Of a stretch of 64,000 nucleotides of DNA, positions 32,499 through 43,241 are shown one piece after another; positions within the stretch are counted from its first letter, which is position 1, and the number at the start of each line of letters is the position of its first letter. The stretch is from Rhynchopus sp. YZ270_cl-10 (Eukaryota > Euglenozoa > Diplonemea > Diplonemida > Diplonemidae), in contig OZ037894.1 of assembly GCA_964035575.1 (NCBI GenBank), positions 124,001-188,000 on the forward strand, written 5' to 3'. The translations under genes and the position numbers were made by a program. Under the pieces are notes generated by a model. The model saw only the letters and a program-made list of their open reading frames with translations, did not search any database and was not told the origin of the DNA.

Positions 32499-33545
32499 AG
32501 TGTGGAGTGGTGGGGTCGGTGGACAGAGAACGCTGTTCCGACGACAATGGTGGAGTGCAGACTGCCGCCAGGTGTGACAAGCTTCACAAGAGAACTTCAC
32601 ACAATCAGTTAGATAAGCACAGTGCTGAGAGCAAGGAGACGCATTGTGATGCATACGGCATAAAACAAGAAAACAGAAAACAAAAAGGGATAACAAAAGG
32701 CTTTGTTTTAAAAGTTTGAGCACCAAAAGAAAACTTGAAAGATGGATCTACCTCACGGGCACACCCATGCCAAGGTCAATGCTTCGCTACTTGGTTTGCT
32801 TCCCAGTACAGACAATGTGGGTGGCGCAATAGGTTAGACGGTTGCAAGAGGGGGTCTGGGGGCTATACATATTATAAAAAACCATAGCATGCGCTGCTGT
32901 TCATCCCAACGTTGCTCTTATAAAATCTGCCAAACACAGGTGGCGGGGCTATACGTTGTCAACTATACAAACCAAGCAAAGAAATAACGTACAATAACAC
33001 CCTTGCCCTGTTTCTGCATTATCTTGCAGAACCTAGAGCCTGTGGTGACATTCGTAACACTAGAAAATAGATGGACTCAGCACATTTAGCATGCTCAGTA
33101 ATGGATGAAAGGGGCGTTCGGTATCTAGCTGCGTTCACCCCTTTCAAAAGACTGTTGAGCTTCATTCGTGAGTTTGAAGTTGGCAAAAATGCAGAGATGC
33201 AGAGGCCTCAAAGAGGCTCGCATAATACTGCTACCAGACAACGCTCATTCTTCGTACGCAAAGCCACCATGTGTCCATGCAGTGTGCTGTGTTCATCTAC
33301 ACTGTCTCCCCTTCACAGACAGAAGCAAACACATAAAGAGAAGAAGGGATGCGAATAATATTAAAAAAATCCCCTCCCAGAAAACATCTGCTAAATTTTT
33401 GGCCCGAACAACCTTGTCGCATCACACCAAGGATGCCCTTGCTGCATTTGCTTCTGTTAGCTGCGTTGCTTTGGTTCACTAACCACCCCCCTGTTCCCTT
33501 CCCCCATGCAACACTCCCCCCATCCCTGAGATAGATCTTAACACT
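32499..33545. other. 1-kb spacer
   Basis: No gene. Around 32735-32765 the string GAAAGATGGATCTACCTCACGGGCACACCC resembles 29012-29045 (GAAAGATGGTGTGTCAACCTCACGGGCACACC, shown here only as related), another small dispersed repeat. Confidence 0.5.
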
Positions 33546-36500
33546 TCATTGCTCGCTCCGCATTTCGCTAACCGTTTCGACGATGTATGGGCGTACGCTG
33601 CTGTTGAGACTCTCAGCACCGTCACCTTGGTGGCTTGATGCTGATATAACGGAGTCGAGTCCCGAAGGCTGGCCCGAGAGGGGTGAGCCTGCGGTGGAGC
33701 CGAACTTCGTGTGGTAGCAGGGCGAGCAGACGCGCATGGGGTTGTACGGGTCGAGACGTGCGAGGATACTTTTGTGTGGCGAGCAGTCGCCGCACACAAC
33801 GGCACAGCACGACCAGCACTCCTTCTTTGTCTTGAAGAGCGTGAAGCGCGTCTTGCACACATAGCAGTTCGTTGCCACGTTGTACAGCGGTGGGTTGTGC
33901 TGCGGGTCGTGCAGGAACTCAGCAGCGTGCCGGATGGTCGCAGCCTTGAGCTGCGCGAAGCACTCTGCACACGTGGGGCCCTTTACCCCAGGCGACGTGT
34001 AGTACGACTGCGCAATGCACGCCTTGCAGAAGATGCCGCCACACGCAGTGCAGTGTGCCGCCTTGCGAGGCGACAGCTTCGGCAGCGTCTTCGTGCAGTT
34101 CGGCGCTGCGCACACCTGCCCCTCCTCCTCTGTCTTGCGCACGGCTGCGACAACACCGTCCAGCCCACTCCTTGACCCAACACTTATGCGGTGCTGCTGT
34201 GCTGCATGCCTGATGTGCTGCACCCACTCCTCCGTACCCACGTGGTCAGGACCACTCTCCGTCGGCTTCACAACAAAGCTTTTCTTCGTGCTGAGGATCT
34301 TGAAGCACCCCTCACCCCAAAACGTCTGCACGTCGACGTCATCAATGATCTCCACCGTCATGTGCAAGAGGGGGAGGATGTTCTTGAAGTACAGCTTCGA
34401 GAACGCCACCTCCTTGCAATACATCAGCGCGTCTGAGAAGAGGAAGAAGCGGTACTTTGTCCAGTCGCGTGTGCCCTTCTTCAGGAGGAGGGAGGAGAGC
34501 AGCAGACGCCGCCCGCTCTTGATGATCACAGGCTTGCTGCGCCCGACAAGACGTTCCTGCAGGGAGAGGATGTGGTACTCATGCAGCTTCAGGTCCGACA
34601 TCTGCACGTGCACGGAGTTGTTCAGTGTCTGTGTGTCCTCGTGTGCGAAGGAGGCAAGCGTTTCATCATCAGCCACACCGAGACTTGTCTTGCGCTTCGT
34701 GGTGCCGCCCCCCAGCGACCGCAGGTACGCCTCCACATTGCGCTTGCTCTGGTCCTGCAGGGTGCCGAAGTTGCGCTGTGGCGACCCTGGCTGGCCGTCC
34801 ACGCTTTCGGCGTGGAAGGAGCCTGTTGGCTTGCGACCGTGGAGGGTGGGCATGGGCACGTCGCCTTGATCCTCCGACACGTTCATCGTCGACGCAGAGA
34901 TGATGGACACCGACGCATGTGGGCGGTGTGTGTACTCGGGCATCGCCCCCCCAGTGCCGCTGAACCCGTGCGTCACCGAGGGATTGCGTGACGGGGACGA
35001 AGGTGTATTGACGCCCAGAAGGCCGCGTGCCTTCAGGAGCTGCTCCCGCTCCTTTGTGAGCCCTTCAAAGCAGAACGTGCACACCTGCACCATCGCCGTC
35101 TCGTGGATGTGTGGAAGGAAGAACTTGTGGCGCGAGCAGCTCCTGCACACAAGGTACCCACAGTGGTAGCAGTGGTGCTTGCGTCTGAAAATGTTGAACG
35201 GCTTCTCGCACACAGTGCACGTCGACGTGGATGTAGGCGACGTCCACACAGGCGCAAGCGGCTGCAGGACAAGCGCAGGGTTGTCACTACGGAGCGAGTC
35301 TGAGTTTGCCAGCAGTGTTGCGGCCCACTCTTCTTTGCTCTCCTTAGTAGCGGCGGAGACGACGAAGGAGACCTTAGGCGACTTGAGGACCCAAGAGTTC
35401 TTCATCTCGTTCGTGTCTTCCATGTCCAGCAGCTCAATCTGTTCAATGTCAATCACGTGGCGGCACTGGTTGTTCTTCGTCGTGTACAGCAGCACATCTG
35501 TGAACAAGTAAAAGAACACAGACTTCTTCACCCCAGAACTGTTGACCACGTTCAGCGGGCCGCTTTTGATGAGACGCCGCCCGTCGACAACCAGCTTGAA
35601 GTTCTTGTTCTCTGACAGCTTGAAGACAATCTTCTCGGAAAGCCCGCACAGCTTCTCGTCGTTGTGCCGCTTTGTGACGGACGCGTCGACAAGCGAGTTG
35701 AGAGAGTTCATCTTGTGGACGGCAGAGTGGATGCGCTCCATGAGAGGTGCGTTGTGCGTGACCTTGCAGGGGATGTGCTTGATGGCCTCGCGCAGGATGA
35801 GGGGGTACCGCGTCATGCGCTGTATGGGTGTGATGAGGAGGTCGCCTAGGTTCAGGCCGCCGGTGTCGCCTGAGTCTGTCACCTTCTTGCACGCCTTCAC
35901 GAAGAGGGGGGCGTTTGCCTTCAGACGGTCGTGCGCTTTGATGGAGTCCGAGAAGTTGTTTGCATAGCGTGTGTAGGCACTGCGCTCCAGCGGCACGACA
36001 AGGTGCAGCAGCTCTCCGATGTCCGACGAGTTCGACAGCACGTTGATCCCAAGCGGGTGGCAGAACTCCTTCCGCGTGATCTGTGTAGGTGTGGTCGACT
36101 GCGAGATGGCCGAGAGCACTGTGCCTGCCTCGCTCTCTGAGAAGCCCATGCCACAAGAAAACTTCATAAACTTGTCGATCGGAATTGCCCCCTTGCGCTC
36201 TGCATCAAGCGAGTCGAACACCTCGTGCCCCTCACCCAGGTACATCACAGACTTGCACCAGCGCGTGAAGAGCATGTCGGACGTGATCCTGTAGAGCTCC
36301 TCCTTGTTGATGGAGCCGTTCTGGTCTGTGTCCACCTCCTGAAAGACGCGTGCCGCCGCCTCGTGGCTGAAGAGCAGGCCCTTCCTGCAGAAGGACCAGA
36401 AGTCCTGCTTGCGGATGTCCGAGCTACCTGACGTCTCGTTGTTCGTCAGCTTGGAGAACACCTTCTCTGGCCCACCACGTGCAGACACCTGGTCCTTAAA

Positions 36501-38882
36501 AACAGAAATCAGCAGCGCAAGGCCGTGTATGTCGCGTCGCCGTCCGATCAACACACGCTCCTCCTCGGGTGGCGGCGGCAGCAGGTACGCGTGGAAGGCA
36601 GCACTGTTCCGTGCTGCCTTCGCAGCCCGCAGGTGTGCCTCCAGCTCCCAGTCAATGATCCACGAGCACGTGTCGTGTAGTGTGTCCCACTGCACTGCAT
36701 GGCGCTGAATACCCTCCAGCAGACCCTTGTGGATCTTGTACAGGTAGTCGACGTTCGCAAAGAGGCGTGCACCGTCCGCAGCGTAGTTCTCGCGGCTCTC
36801 CTTGTTCACTGCGCTGTCGAGGAAGGGGCTCACTGCGGGGACAAACTTTTCGACAATGAGCTTGAGGTGCCCGACGTACGTCTTCTCTGTCTGCAGCAGC
36901 TCCCCGAAAGCGACCTTCATCATGTACCCAGGCTTCTTCTTGTCCACATCTGTGCCACTCGTTGCACCAGTGAGGGTGATCGTTGGCATGTTCGGTGCCG
37001 GTGATGATGCTGCAGACAGGTGCGACGCAGACGCGGTTACAGAGAGCTCGCTCACAGCCTCATCGTTAGCTGCCTCTGCGGCAACGGTGGTCTGCCTGGC
37101 AACCTCGTCCACGTGGCCTTGGAGCTTCTGTGCGCGGCGTGCCTCAATTGCGATGTTGATGAAGCGTCTGCGGTCGAGATGTCCCTTGACAGCACCGTGG
37201 TAGTCGCGGATGTGCATGCCAGTACGGATGTTGTGCAGGTTGCGTCGCAGGAACTGCCACCGCCTACGTGCACGCGACGACGCATTCGAGACAACTGCAA
37301 GCGGCGCAACGGAAGGCGACAAACTCTGCTCGTCCTCATGCGAAGACGAGCCTGACGAGTCTGAGAACGTGCCCTTCGAGTCGACCCTCTGCAGGAAGTA
37401 CTCCGAGTAGCTGTGCGACGACACGGGTGAGAAGAACCCCTCCTGCGACGTGGATGCAGACGCCTTCTCCTCCGCAGGCATCACTGTAGGCATCGTGCTT
37501 GCCGACGACGACGGTGTCGGCAGCAGCTCTGCCTGCCTTGCCGTCCCCAGCAGGCTTGAGTCGGGCGATGTCAGGGGCGGCGCTAGCAACTCTCCCACCA
37601 AGGGCTGCACGGGAGCACTGCTGATGGTGAACGAGACACGCCGCTCGCTCTTGTTGTTCCCTGCGGGGTGGGTGGACAGCGAGCTCCGCTTGGCCATGGG
37701 GCTCTGGTGTGGAGAGAGCGGCGTCTCGGGCGAGGTGAGGGGTGGTGGTTCGAGGGAGGCAGCGTCAGGTGTGTGCACGGAGGCGATATCTATGTCCTCT
37801 GCAGCCGCAGCCGCAGCCGCAGGTGTTCCAACTCCTGCTCCCACGACTCCTGCGCTCACTCCTACACCCACGTCGGGGGCGGGGAGGGGTGTCGGGTTGC
37901 TGCTGTGTGCGGGTCTGCGTGGCGTGTCGACGTGGCCGCTGTGGAAGAAGTCGTCCTCTTCATGTGGGTCACATGGCACAACACACCAATGCGCAACGTG
38001 CACAGCACCGCCTGCATCCATCTCGACCTCAAGGGTGCCCTTTGCGTAGTGCCGCCGCAGCACGACACCCTCCTCACCTGCCTCGTAGCGCAGCACGCTG
38101 CGTGCACCACCCTCCACCACGTCGTGCAGCAGACGCACACGCTTCCGCAGGTTCGGTGTCGGAGGCGACCACGCATGCCTGCCCCCACCCCCACCCCCAC
38201 CCACAGGCGACAACGAGGCAGACACATCCTCTGCCATATGCGTCTTGCGATGACGTGGCACGCCCGGCTGCTCCCTCCGCTGTGGCTTTACAAAGACCTC
38301 CGGGACAGTGCTGTGCACAGGACGGATGTACCCAACGTGGCCAGACACGGCTGCCTGCGAGAACGGTGCGGGCACTTCTGGCCTGCTGTCTGCAAGCGTC
38401 CCCAGGGCGGCCTCAGTCAGGGGTGCGGCCACGTACTCCGCGCCCTTTGGGGAGCTGAACGCAACCTTGCGGCGCCCACGCAGCTTTGTGAACATATGCG
38501 CAACCTGGCCGAGCTTTGCACGCTCCACAGACAACGCCGCACGCTGCTGCTGCTCCCTGAAGGACGCAGGCGCCCCCGGCAGCGGGAGGGATGGGGGCGG
38601 TGTCTCGGGGCATGGGCTGAATATGTCACGCTCCACAGAGCCTTCGCTGTACGGCGTGGGCGTCCACCTTGCAGGCGAGCTGTACTGAGGCACTGGCGAC
38701 GGCGAGAACGCTTGCAACGCATCCAACCCACCCAACGCAAAGGGGGGAGACGCGACGTGGCGGTAGTCAGGGGAGCTGCTCGCAGCTGTGCTCTGTTGTG
38801 GCGGGCTTGCACTATCAGAGGTGCTCTCGGCACGCAGGAACTGGCTCCCCACCTGCAGCAACATGGGGTGCTGGCCGGACAT
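33546..38882 (-). CDS. Rho guanine-nucleotide exchange factor, DH(EF)-PH-FYVE-PH-FYVE-FYVE
   Basis: 1778 residues. A Ser/Pro-rich N-terminus contains a small SH3/Tudor-like barrel at about 246-312. The DH domain starts near 652 (AFGELLQTEKTYVGHL) and resumes with its CR3 helix near 1010-1030 (LLITPIQRMTRYPLIL). Between lies an insertion with a canonical EF-hand loop DTDQNGSINKEE at about 849 and a second, weaker one (DSLDAERKGAIPIDKF). A PH domain follows (1080-1205), then FYVE (1221-1271, with RRKHHCYHCG), a second PH (1441-1564), and two further FYVE-like zinc fingers (1590-1639; 1671-1722). The order resembles FGD-type Cdc42 GEFs bound to PI3P membranes. Calcium control through the EF-hands is inferred. 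The start MSGQHPMLLQVG lies 6 nt after a CAG acceptor. Confidence 0.9.
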   Translation of the reverse strand: MSGQHPMLLQVGSQFLRAESTSDSASPPQQSTAASSSPDYRHVASPPFALGGLDALQAFSPSPVPQYSSPARWTPTPYSEGSVERDIFSPCPETPPPSLPLPGAPASFREQQQRAALSVERAKLGQVAHMFTKLRGRRKVAFSSPKGAEYVAAPLTEAALGTLADSRPEVPAPFSQAAVSGHVGYIRPVHSTVPEVFVKPQRREQPGVPRHRKTHMAEDVSASLSPVGGGGGGGRHAWSPPTPNLRKRVRLLHDVVEGGARSVLRYEAGEEGVVLRRHYAKGTLEVEMDAGGAVHVAHWCVVPCDPHEEDDFFHSGHVDTPRRPAHSSNPTPLPAPDVGVGVSAGVVGAGVGTPAAAAAAAEDIDIASVHTPDAASLEPPPLTSPETPLSPHQSPMAKRSSLSTHPAGNNKSERRVSFTISSAPVQPLVGELLAPPLTSPDSSLLGTARQAELLPTPSSSASTMPTVMPAEEKASASTSQEGFFSPVSSHSYSEYFLQRVDSKGTFSDSSGSSSHEDEQSLSPSVAPLAVVSNASSRARRRWQFLRRNLHNIRTGMHIRDYHGAVKGHLDRRRFINIAIEARRAQKLQGHVDEVARQTTVAAEAANDEAVSELSVTASASHLSAASSPAPNMPTITLTGATSGTDVDKKKPGYMMKVAFGELLQTEKTYVGHLKLIVEKFVPAVSPFLDSAVNKESRENYAADGARLFANVDYLYKIHKGLLEGIQRHAVQWDTLHDTCSWIIDWELEAHLRAAKAARNSAAFHAYLLPPPPEEERVLIGRRRDIHGLALLISVFKDQVSARGGPEKVFSKLTNNETSGSSDIRKQDFWSFCRKGLLFSHEAAARVFQEVDTDQNGSINKEELYRITSDMLFTRWCKSVMYLGEGHEVFDSLDAERKGAIPIDKFMKFSCGMGFSESEAGTVLSAISQSTTPTQITRKEFCHPLGINVLSNSSDIGELLHLVVPLERSAYTRYANNFSDSIKAHDRLKANAPLFVKACKKVTDSGDTGGLNLGDLLITPIQRMTRYPLILREAIKHIPCKVTHNAPLMERIHSAVHKMNSLNSLVDASVTKRHNDEKLCGLSEKIVFKLSENKNFKLVVDGRRLIKSGPLNVVNSSGVKKSVFFYLFTDVLLYTTKNNQCRHVIDIEQIELLDMEDTNEMKNSWVLKSPKVSFVVSAATKESKEEWAATLLANSDSLRSDNPALVLQPLAPVWTSPTSTSTCTVCEKPFNIFRRKHHCYHCGYLVCRSCSRHKFFLPHIHETAMVQVCTFCFEGLTKEREQLLKARGLLGVNTPSSPSRNPSVTHGFSGTGGAMPEYTHRPHASVSIISASTMNVSEDQGDVPMPTLHGRKPTGSFHAESVDGQPGSPQRNFGTLQDQSKRNVEAYLRSLGGGTTKRKTSLGVADDETLASFAHEDTQTLNNSVHVQMSDLKLHEYHILSLQERLVGRSKPVIIKSGRRLLLSSLLLKKGTRDWTKYRFFLFSDALMYCKEVAFSKLYFKNILPLLHMTVEIIDDVDVQTFWGEGCFKILSTKKSFVVKPTESGPDHVGTEEWVQHIRHAAQQHRISVGSRSGLDGVVAAVRKTEEEGQVCAAPNCTKTLPKLSPRKAAHCTACGGIFCKACIAQSYYTSPGVKGPTCAECFAQLKAATIRHAAEFLHDPQHNPPLYNVATNCYVCKTRFTLFKTKKECWSCCAVVCGDCSPHKSILARLDPYNPMRVCSPCYHTKFGSTAGSPLSGQPSGLDSVISASSHQGDGAESLNSSVRPYIVETVSEMRSEQ

Positions 38883-38888
38883 GTCTTT

Positions 38889-38920
38889 CTGACAAACGTG
38901 TCAAAAGAACGAGATGCGCA
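38889..38920 (-). promoter_or_regulatory. Predicted splice acceptor of the RhoGEF gene
   Basis: Minus strand TCGTTCTTTTGACACG, then TTTGTCAG, ends 6 nt upstream of the ATG; the 5' UTR would be AAAGAC only. Confidence 0.5.
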
Positions 38921-40836
38921 AAAAGCAGCTACACCTAGACCTAAGAGAGCGACACCCTCTTCCACGTTGGCGTAGTGTAGCGGGGAAGGGGGAGGGGGAG
39001 GGGAAGGGGAAGGGGAAGGGGTGTTGACATAACGAAAAGGTGTCCTCCCCCCGAGTCCTGTGGAGGGGAGCTGGGCTGCGTGGCTGTGCGCACTGCCCCT
39101 ACCCCACCCGCCCCCCACCCAACTAAATGCACCCCAAAGGGAAGGGAACGGCACCTCCCCTCTTAGACTGTCTGCTGTGTTGCCCCGTGTTGGCCCTCTG
39201 CCCTCTTCCCTGCCACCCTTAGCCTGGCAGGGTACTGCTGCTATCTTGAAAGAGACGGGAGTGGGAGAAAATACTGTAGCCCAACACTATGGCCCACCCC
39301 TGACCCAATGCCATCCCCTGCCCGCTCTTCAGGGCTCCCTTGCCCTTTCCCCTCTGCTGTGTTCTAAGGGAGCTGCTTTCGAAAAAAAGAGCGGCATTTC
39401 GGAGCACTAAACGCATTACCCACCCCTTACCCACTCTTCCACCAGTTGTGCAAAGAACGCTTATCCTAAAGCCCATAGGCCAACATCCCAAGCAGGACGT
39501 TTGTAGGGTTTTGCCTGGTCCGACCGACTCAATCCCGCACCATCACCCCATAGCCAGACCGACCGGCAGACCTGCAGACCTGGGCCATGCTGCGCTCTTA
39601 GTACACTAGGACACCACTACCCACTCTGCTTTCAAACGCACGCACACAGCAGGGAGGCCAAAGCTTGAGTTGTGAAACAACGCTGAAGACGCAAATGCTA
39701 CACACATCCGCTCTGATGGGCAACATCCCCGTTGGGAGTTATCCTAAGCCAAGTGCATTCCCCTCCCCCCCGCCCCTCAACCCGCTACGCACAACAGCTT
39801 CGATGTTGGCTCAGAGAGACCATTATGAGGCATCATTTTGATGTCATTCACACGCTGTCTTCAAAGACGTACTATATTTGCGTACCCCCCATGGCCCTTT
39901 GGCTGGCCTGGTTAACCCAGGGGGTCCGTTTTTGCTGCAACACATCATCACTACCCCTACCCTATCAGACTGTTATTGTGCTTGCTTCGGTCTCCTCACC
40001 ACCCCCTCATCGCACTCTCGGCTCTCATACGTTCATACATGCGCCCTCCCTTCTCCCAACCCCCTTCTTTTGCTGGTCCCTCACGGATGCGGTTCACTGT
40101 CCTCTCTCTTCCATCTCTCTCTCTCTCCCCTCTCGTCTCCCCTCCTCACTCCTCTCCACTCCCCTATCACCATGCAACAAGACGGATAGTGTTATCTAAC
40201 CTCTCTATAGCATGGCTGCACACAGGGGGCTGGGGGGGGGTGTGTGCAAAGGGTGTATGGTGGGCGGAATAGAGCTGAGGGCTGAAAGCTGCGTGCTGGA
40301 AGCTAAGGGTGGACAAAAGAGTGAAAAGGCACAGAGCATAGGCCGTTGCGTTGCAGGGCAAGAGAGGGGATGAATGCCCAAAGAGACCAAATGTACATTT
40401 GCCAGAAGGGGTGATAGGGGACACCAAGAAGGTGGGCCTTTCGGCTGTTCGCCGAGATGTCATCCAGTACAGCAAGCGGGGGAAGCGAGAGTGGGGGAAT
40501 ATAGGTGGGAGCGCTCGCCTGCTATTACAGCTGAATGCATCAAGAGGTTAGTGCAAACCTGAAACCTCGTGGATACCATTGAAATGGGTGTTGTGTGTTG
40601 GGCAGGTTCGGAATGGTGCTCAATGGGTCAGAGAGAGAGAGAGAGATCAGAATGAACGTCTCGGATTGGTGGACAAAAAGTGGAGGGCTTTTATGTTTTG
40701 TATATTTTTTTTTGTCTTTTTTGTGTTTCTTTGTTTGACCTCCTAAATAGGGAAAAAAATGCTCTTCTTCAACACATTTTCATGTCTCATTGGTTTTCAT
40801 TTGTTAGATGTTTATCTGCGTTGTAAGACCGAAATC
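38921..40836. other. 1.9-kb spacer
   Basis: GC-richer than other spacers but no gene recognised; frames are short and lack domains. It has purine tracts at 38975-39020, a CT-rich stretch at 40090-40160 and a GA run near 40630-40645. Confidence 0.55.
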
Positions 40837-41414
40837 TTACTCCTGCTTCCACGACTTGCGGGACTTGCGGGTGGTGAGACGGACCAGACGGCGGGAGAGA
40901 GCCTTCGAGGCCTGTAGGTAAGAATCGTTATGATGGTTGCACATTACCAAACAAAAACAAAAACAAAAAGGGGGGCAATTTCAAGACATTTCATCCCCTC
41001 TCCCGCTTCAAGAATATTTGGCACACAAAAGCCCTTTCACAAAAAGGTACAGCATTAGGGAATTAAGTTCGTAGTGTGTTTAGATAAGGGGAAGGGGAAG
41101 GGGGTACATACGGTTCTCAGGTCCTTGCGGCCCTCGGAGGCCTTCTTGGCTGCCTGGCCAGGCTTCTTGTGGGAGAGGGCGGTCTTCTCTCCGGCGGTGT
41201 TGACGATCTCGAACTTACCCTCCGACGAGAGCTGGATGGAGGCTCCCTTGTGTGCCACTCCGGAGAGCTTGAAGGTCGAGCGTGCGGCGAGGTTCCTGGG
41301 CTCGCTGGAGAGGACGGTCCTCTCGGCACCACGGCCGGCACGCTGCTTCCTGATGAAGGCGTTGTTGCTCTTGACAACCCTCCAGATCATGTCGGGCGAT
41401 GCCTGGGTGGACAT
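40837..41414 (-). CDS. RPL28: 60S ribosomal protein eL28
   Basis: Exons 41112-41414 and 40837-40911 give 125 residues, the usual eL28 size. The N-terminus MSTQASPDMIWRVVKSNNAF followed by FIRKQ, SSEPRNLAARSTFKLSGV and the Lys/Arg-rich end LTTRKSRKSWKQE follow the family pattern (human: WMVVRNCSSFLIKRN...STEPNNLKARNSFRYNG). eL28 is a structural protein of the eukaryotic large subunit and is absent from bacteria. The start follows a CAG acceptor by 4 nt. An in-frame upstream ATG at 41648 would add low-complexity residues and is rejected. A housekeeping gene between signalling genes fits the mixed content of polycistronic units. Confidence 0.92.
40912..41111 (-). other. 200-nt intron in the eL28 gene
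   Basis: Donor ACC then GTATGTACCCCC; acceptor GATTCTTACCTACAG then GCCTCG. Phase 0; it joins KDLRT to ASKALSRRL. A stretch like the dispersed motif (CAAAAGCCCTTTCAC, near 41026) lies inside it. Confidence 0.88.
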
Positions 41415-41418
41415 AGTG

Positions 41419-41500
41419 CTGAAAGGTGTTTGACGGAAGTGAGGAGGAGCTGATGATGTGGTGAGATGTTGTTGAGAGAGGGGGAAGGAGAAGAAGGGGA
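41419..41500 (-). promoter_or_regulatory. Predicted splice acceptor of the eL28 gene
   Basis: A long CT tract (minus strand of about 41470-41515) is followed by two candidate CAG acceptors; the nearer one (41419-41421, CACCTTTCAG) leaves a 4-nt 5' UTR. Confidence 0.45.
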
Positions 41501-41514
41501 AGAAGGAGGTAGGA

Positions 41515-41892
41515 GAGAATGCTGTCAAAGACCATCTAAGAGAAAAATAGTGGGAGTGGTTGCTTGTCTTTTTTTGTTGCTGAAAAGCTTTTGTTATTGT
41601 CCTCAGAAGAAAAAAAGGCAAGGTAATGGTTGTGTGGAATTCACACAAATAAAAGAGAGGACGCTTTTTAGTTGGTTTCTATAAAACTGAGACATTATCG
41701 ATCCCCACCAACCAATTCCCGGAAACGACATTTGGACTCAGATTTTCTATATTTTATTTCCCTCTGAGAATGCCGCAATCGTTTCCCCCCCCCATGTGGT
41801 TGGGTTCTCTCCCCTTCCCCTCTTTGACTATCCCCCTTGGGGCCAAAAGCCCCTTTATTTTCCTCCCTTTACTTTACACAGTACAGTTCCTC
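41515..41892. other. Short spacer between eL28 and phosphatase
   Basis: No gene; AT-rich, with no repeat recognised. Confidence 0.5.
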
Positions 41893-43233
41893 TCATGTGG
41901 ACTGTGTGGTTTTCATGATGAGGTCGACTTTGCCGGTTTTCCTGACGAGGACGACGCCTGCACCGTTGCCGTGGTTTTGGTAGTTGGAGGAGGAGAAGAC
42001 GGTGATGACTTTGCTGCTTTGGCTGACGCGCAGGCCGAGACGCTTCTCTTGATGTGCACGGATCATGAGGTCGAGGTCGAAGGCTGAGAGGAACGTCTCC
42101 ACAGCCTTGCCTGAGAACGCCACTGCCTGCCCGCCACGCTCGCTGCTTGCAAAGCCGTCGTCGTCCAGGTCGCCAAGCCTGTTGTCGCAGATCGGGTCGC
42201 TCCACAGCAGGTCATATGTTGCCAGCCAGTCGCGCTCGCGCTCCTGCCGCAGAGACTCATCTGCGCCCACAAATTCGTACGCCTCCTGCGTGAACAGTGA
42301 TGGATACTTCGGAAAGTTCCTGTTCCTCAACAGGTCCAAACGGTAGTCCTTCGCAGTGCACCCCGCACTCCGCTTAGGGAAGAACCGTGGTATCCCACCA
42401 TGCGCACAGAAGATCTTCCTGTCAATGACTGCAGCAAGCGGGAGGCGGCTGAAGACGTCGCACACCCGTGCAAAGACGTCTTCGCCAACGCGCTCGCCAT
42501 ATGCGACGTGGCACTGCCGCCGGAAGGAGCCGTCGCCGTAGCCTTCGACGTCCCCGCACACAGAGGGGTCCTCGTGGTTGCCGCGCAGCAGGTTCACAGT
42601 CGACGGCGACAGAAGCTTGAGGCAGAAGAGCAGTAGAACGCACTGCAGACTGTGCGGTCCTCTGTCCACGTAGTCCCCTAGGCACACAATGCGGTAGGGA
42701 CACAGCGACACGTCAAAGGGGATCAGTTGGCGCACGAAGTACATCAGGTCTCCGAAGTTGCCGTGCACATCGCCGATCACCCAGCAGTCGCTCTCTACAT
42801 CGACCAGCGGGCATGTGTCCTGGAGGAGCGCTGCCATGTCTGTGCAGAGCGCGGTGATGCTGGCCAGGCTGGCCACCTCGGGGGCAGGCTTTGTGAACTC
42901 GCATGTTGTTGGGTTGAAGGCTTGGCGGATGCTCTGCAGCAGTGTGAGGGCGAGGTGGTTGCGGGCAGGCGCGACGGCTTGGGTGGGTGCTTCCTCTGGC
43001 GTGCAGGGGAGCAGTGGCTGCGACACCTCTGACGGAAGGCTGAATGCGTGCGGTGCTGCTGTGGCTGCTGCTGGTGTAGCTGTCGGTGTTGCTGTGCCCT
43101 CACAGCGGGCACGCTTTACTATTCGCGTTGTGACGCAAGCAGAAGCCCCACGCCCACGCCTCTCTACCGCACACACATGCGCCACGTCAGGAACATCGTA
43201 CACCCGTTTCCGCTTCCGCCCCGACACCTCCAT
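41893..43233 (-). CDS. PPP-family serine/threonine phosphatase
   Basis: 446 residues. The metallophosphatase core has all landmark motifs: GDVHGNFGDL (about 152), GDYVDRG (about 189), LLRGNHED (about 217), and the metal-binding HGG (CAHGGIPRF, about 278), with the second His in the C-terminal RAHQEKRLG. The usual SAPNYC is replaced by FSSSNYQNHGN, so this is a divergent PPP rather than PP1 or PP2A. A unique N-terminal region of about 135 residues is basic at first (GRKRKR) and could be a nuclear signal. The start MEVSGRKRKR at 43233 is fixed by a splice acceptor 8 nt upstream. Dephosphorylation of protein Ser/Thr is expected; substrates are unknown. Confidence 0.9.
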   Translation of the reverse strand: MEVSGRKRKRVYDVPDVAHVCAVERRGRGASACVTTRIVKRARCEGTATPTATPAAATAAPHAFSLPSEVSQPLLPCTPEEAPTQAVAPARNHLALTLLQSIRQAFNPTTCEFTKPAPEVASLASITALCTDMAALLQDTCPLVDVESDCWVIGDVHGNFGDLMYFVRQLIPFDVSLCPYRIVCLGDYVDRGPHSLQCVLLLFCLKLLSPSTVNLLRGNHEDPSVCGDVEGYGDGSFRRQCHVAYGERVGEDVFARVCDVFSRLPLAAVIDRKIFCAHGGIPRFFPKRSAGCTAKDYRLDLLRNRNFPKYPSLFTQEAYEFVGADESLRQERERDWLATYDLLWSDPICDNRLGDLDDDGFASSERGGQAVAFSGKAVETFLSAFDLDLMIRAHQEKRLGLRVSQSSKVITVFSSSNYQNHGNGAGVVLVRKTGKVDLIMKTTQST

Positions 43234-43241
43234 GTTGTGCT

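Noticed and set aside
32455-32580. Upstream in-frame ATG for the RND gene, 42 codons earlier
   Set aside because: It lies upstream of a strong CAG acceptor, and the extra residues are low-complexity and unlike the family.
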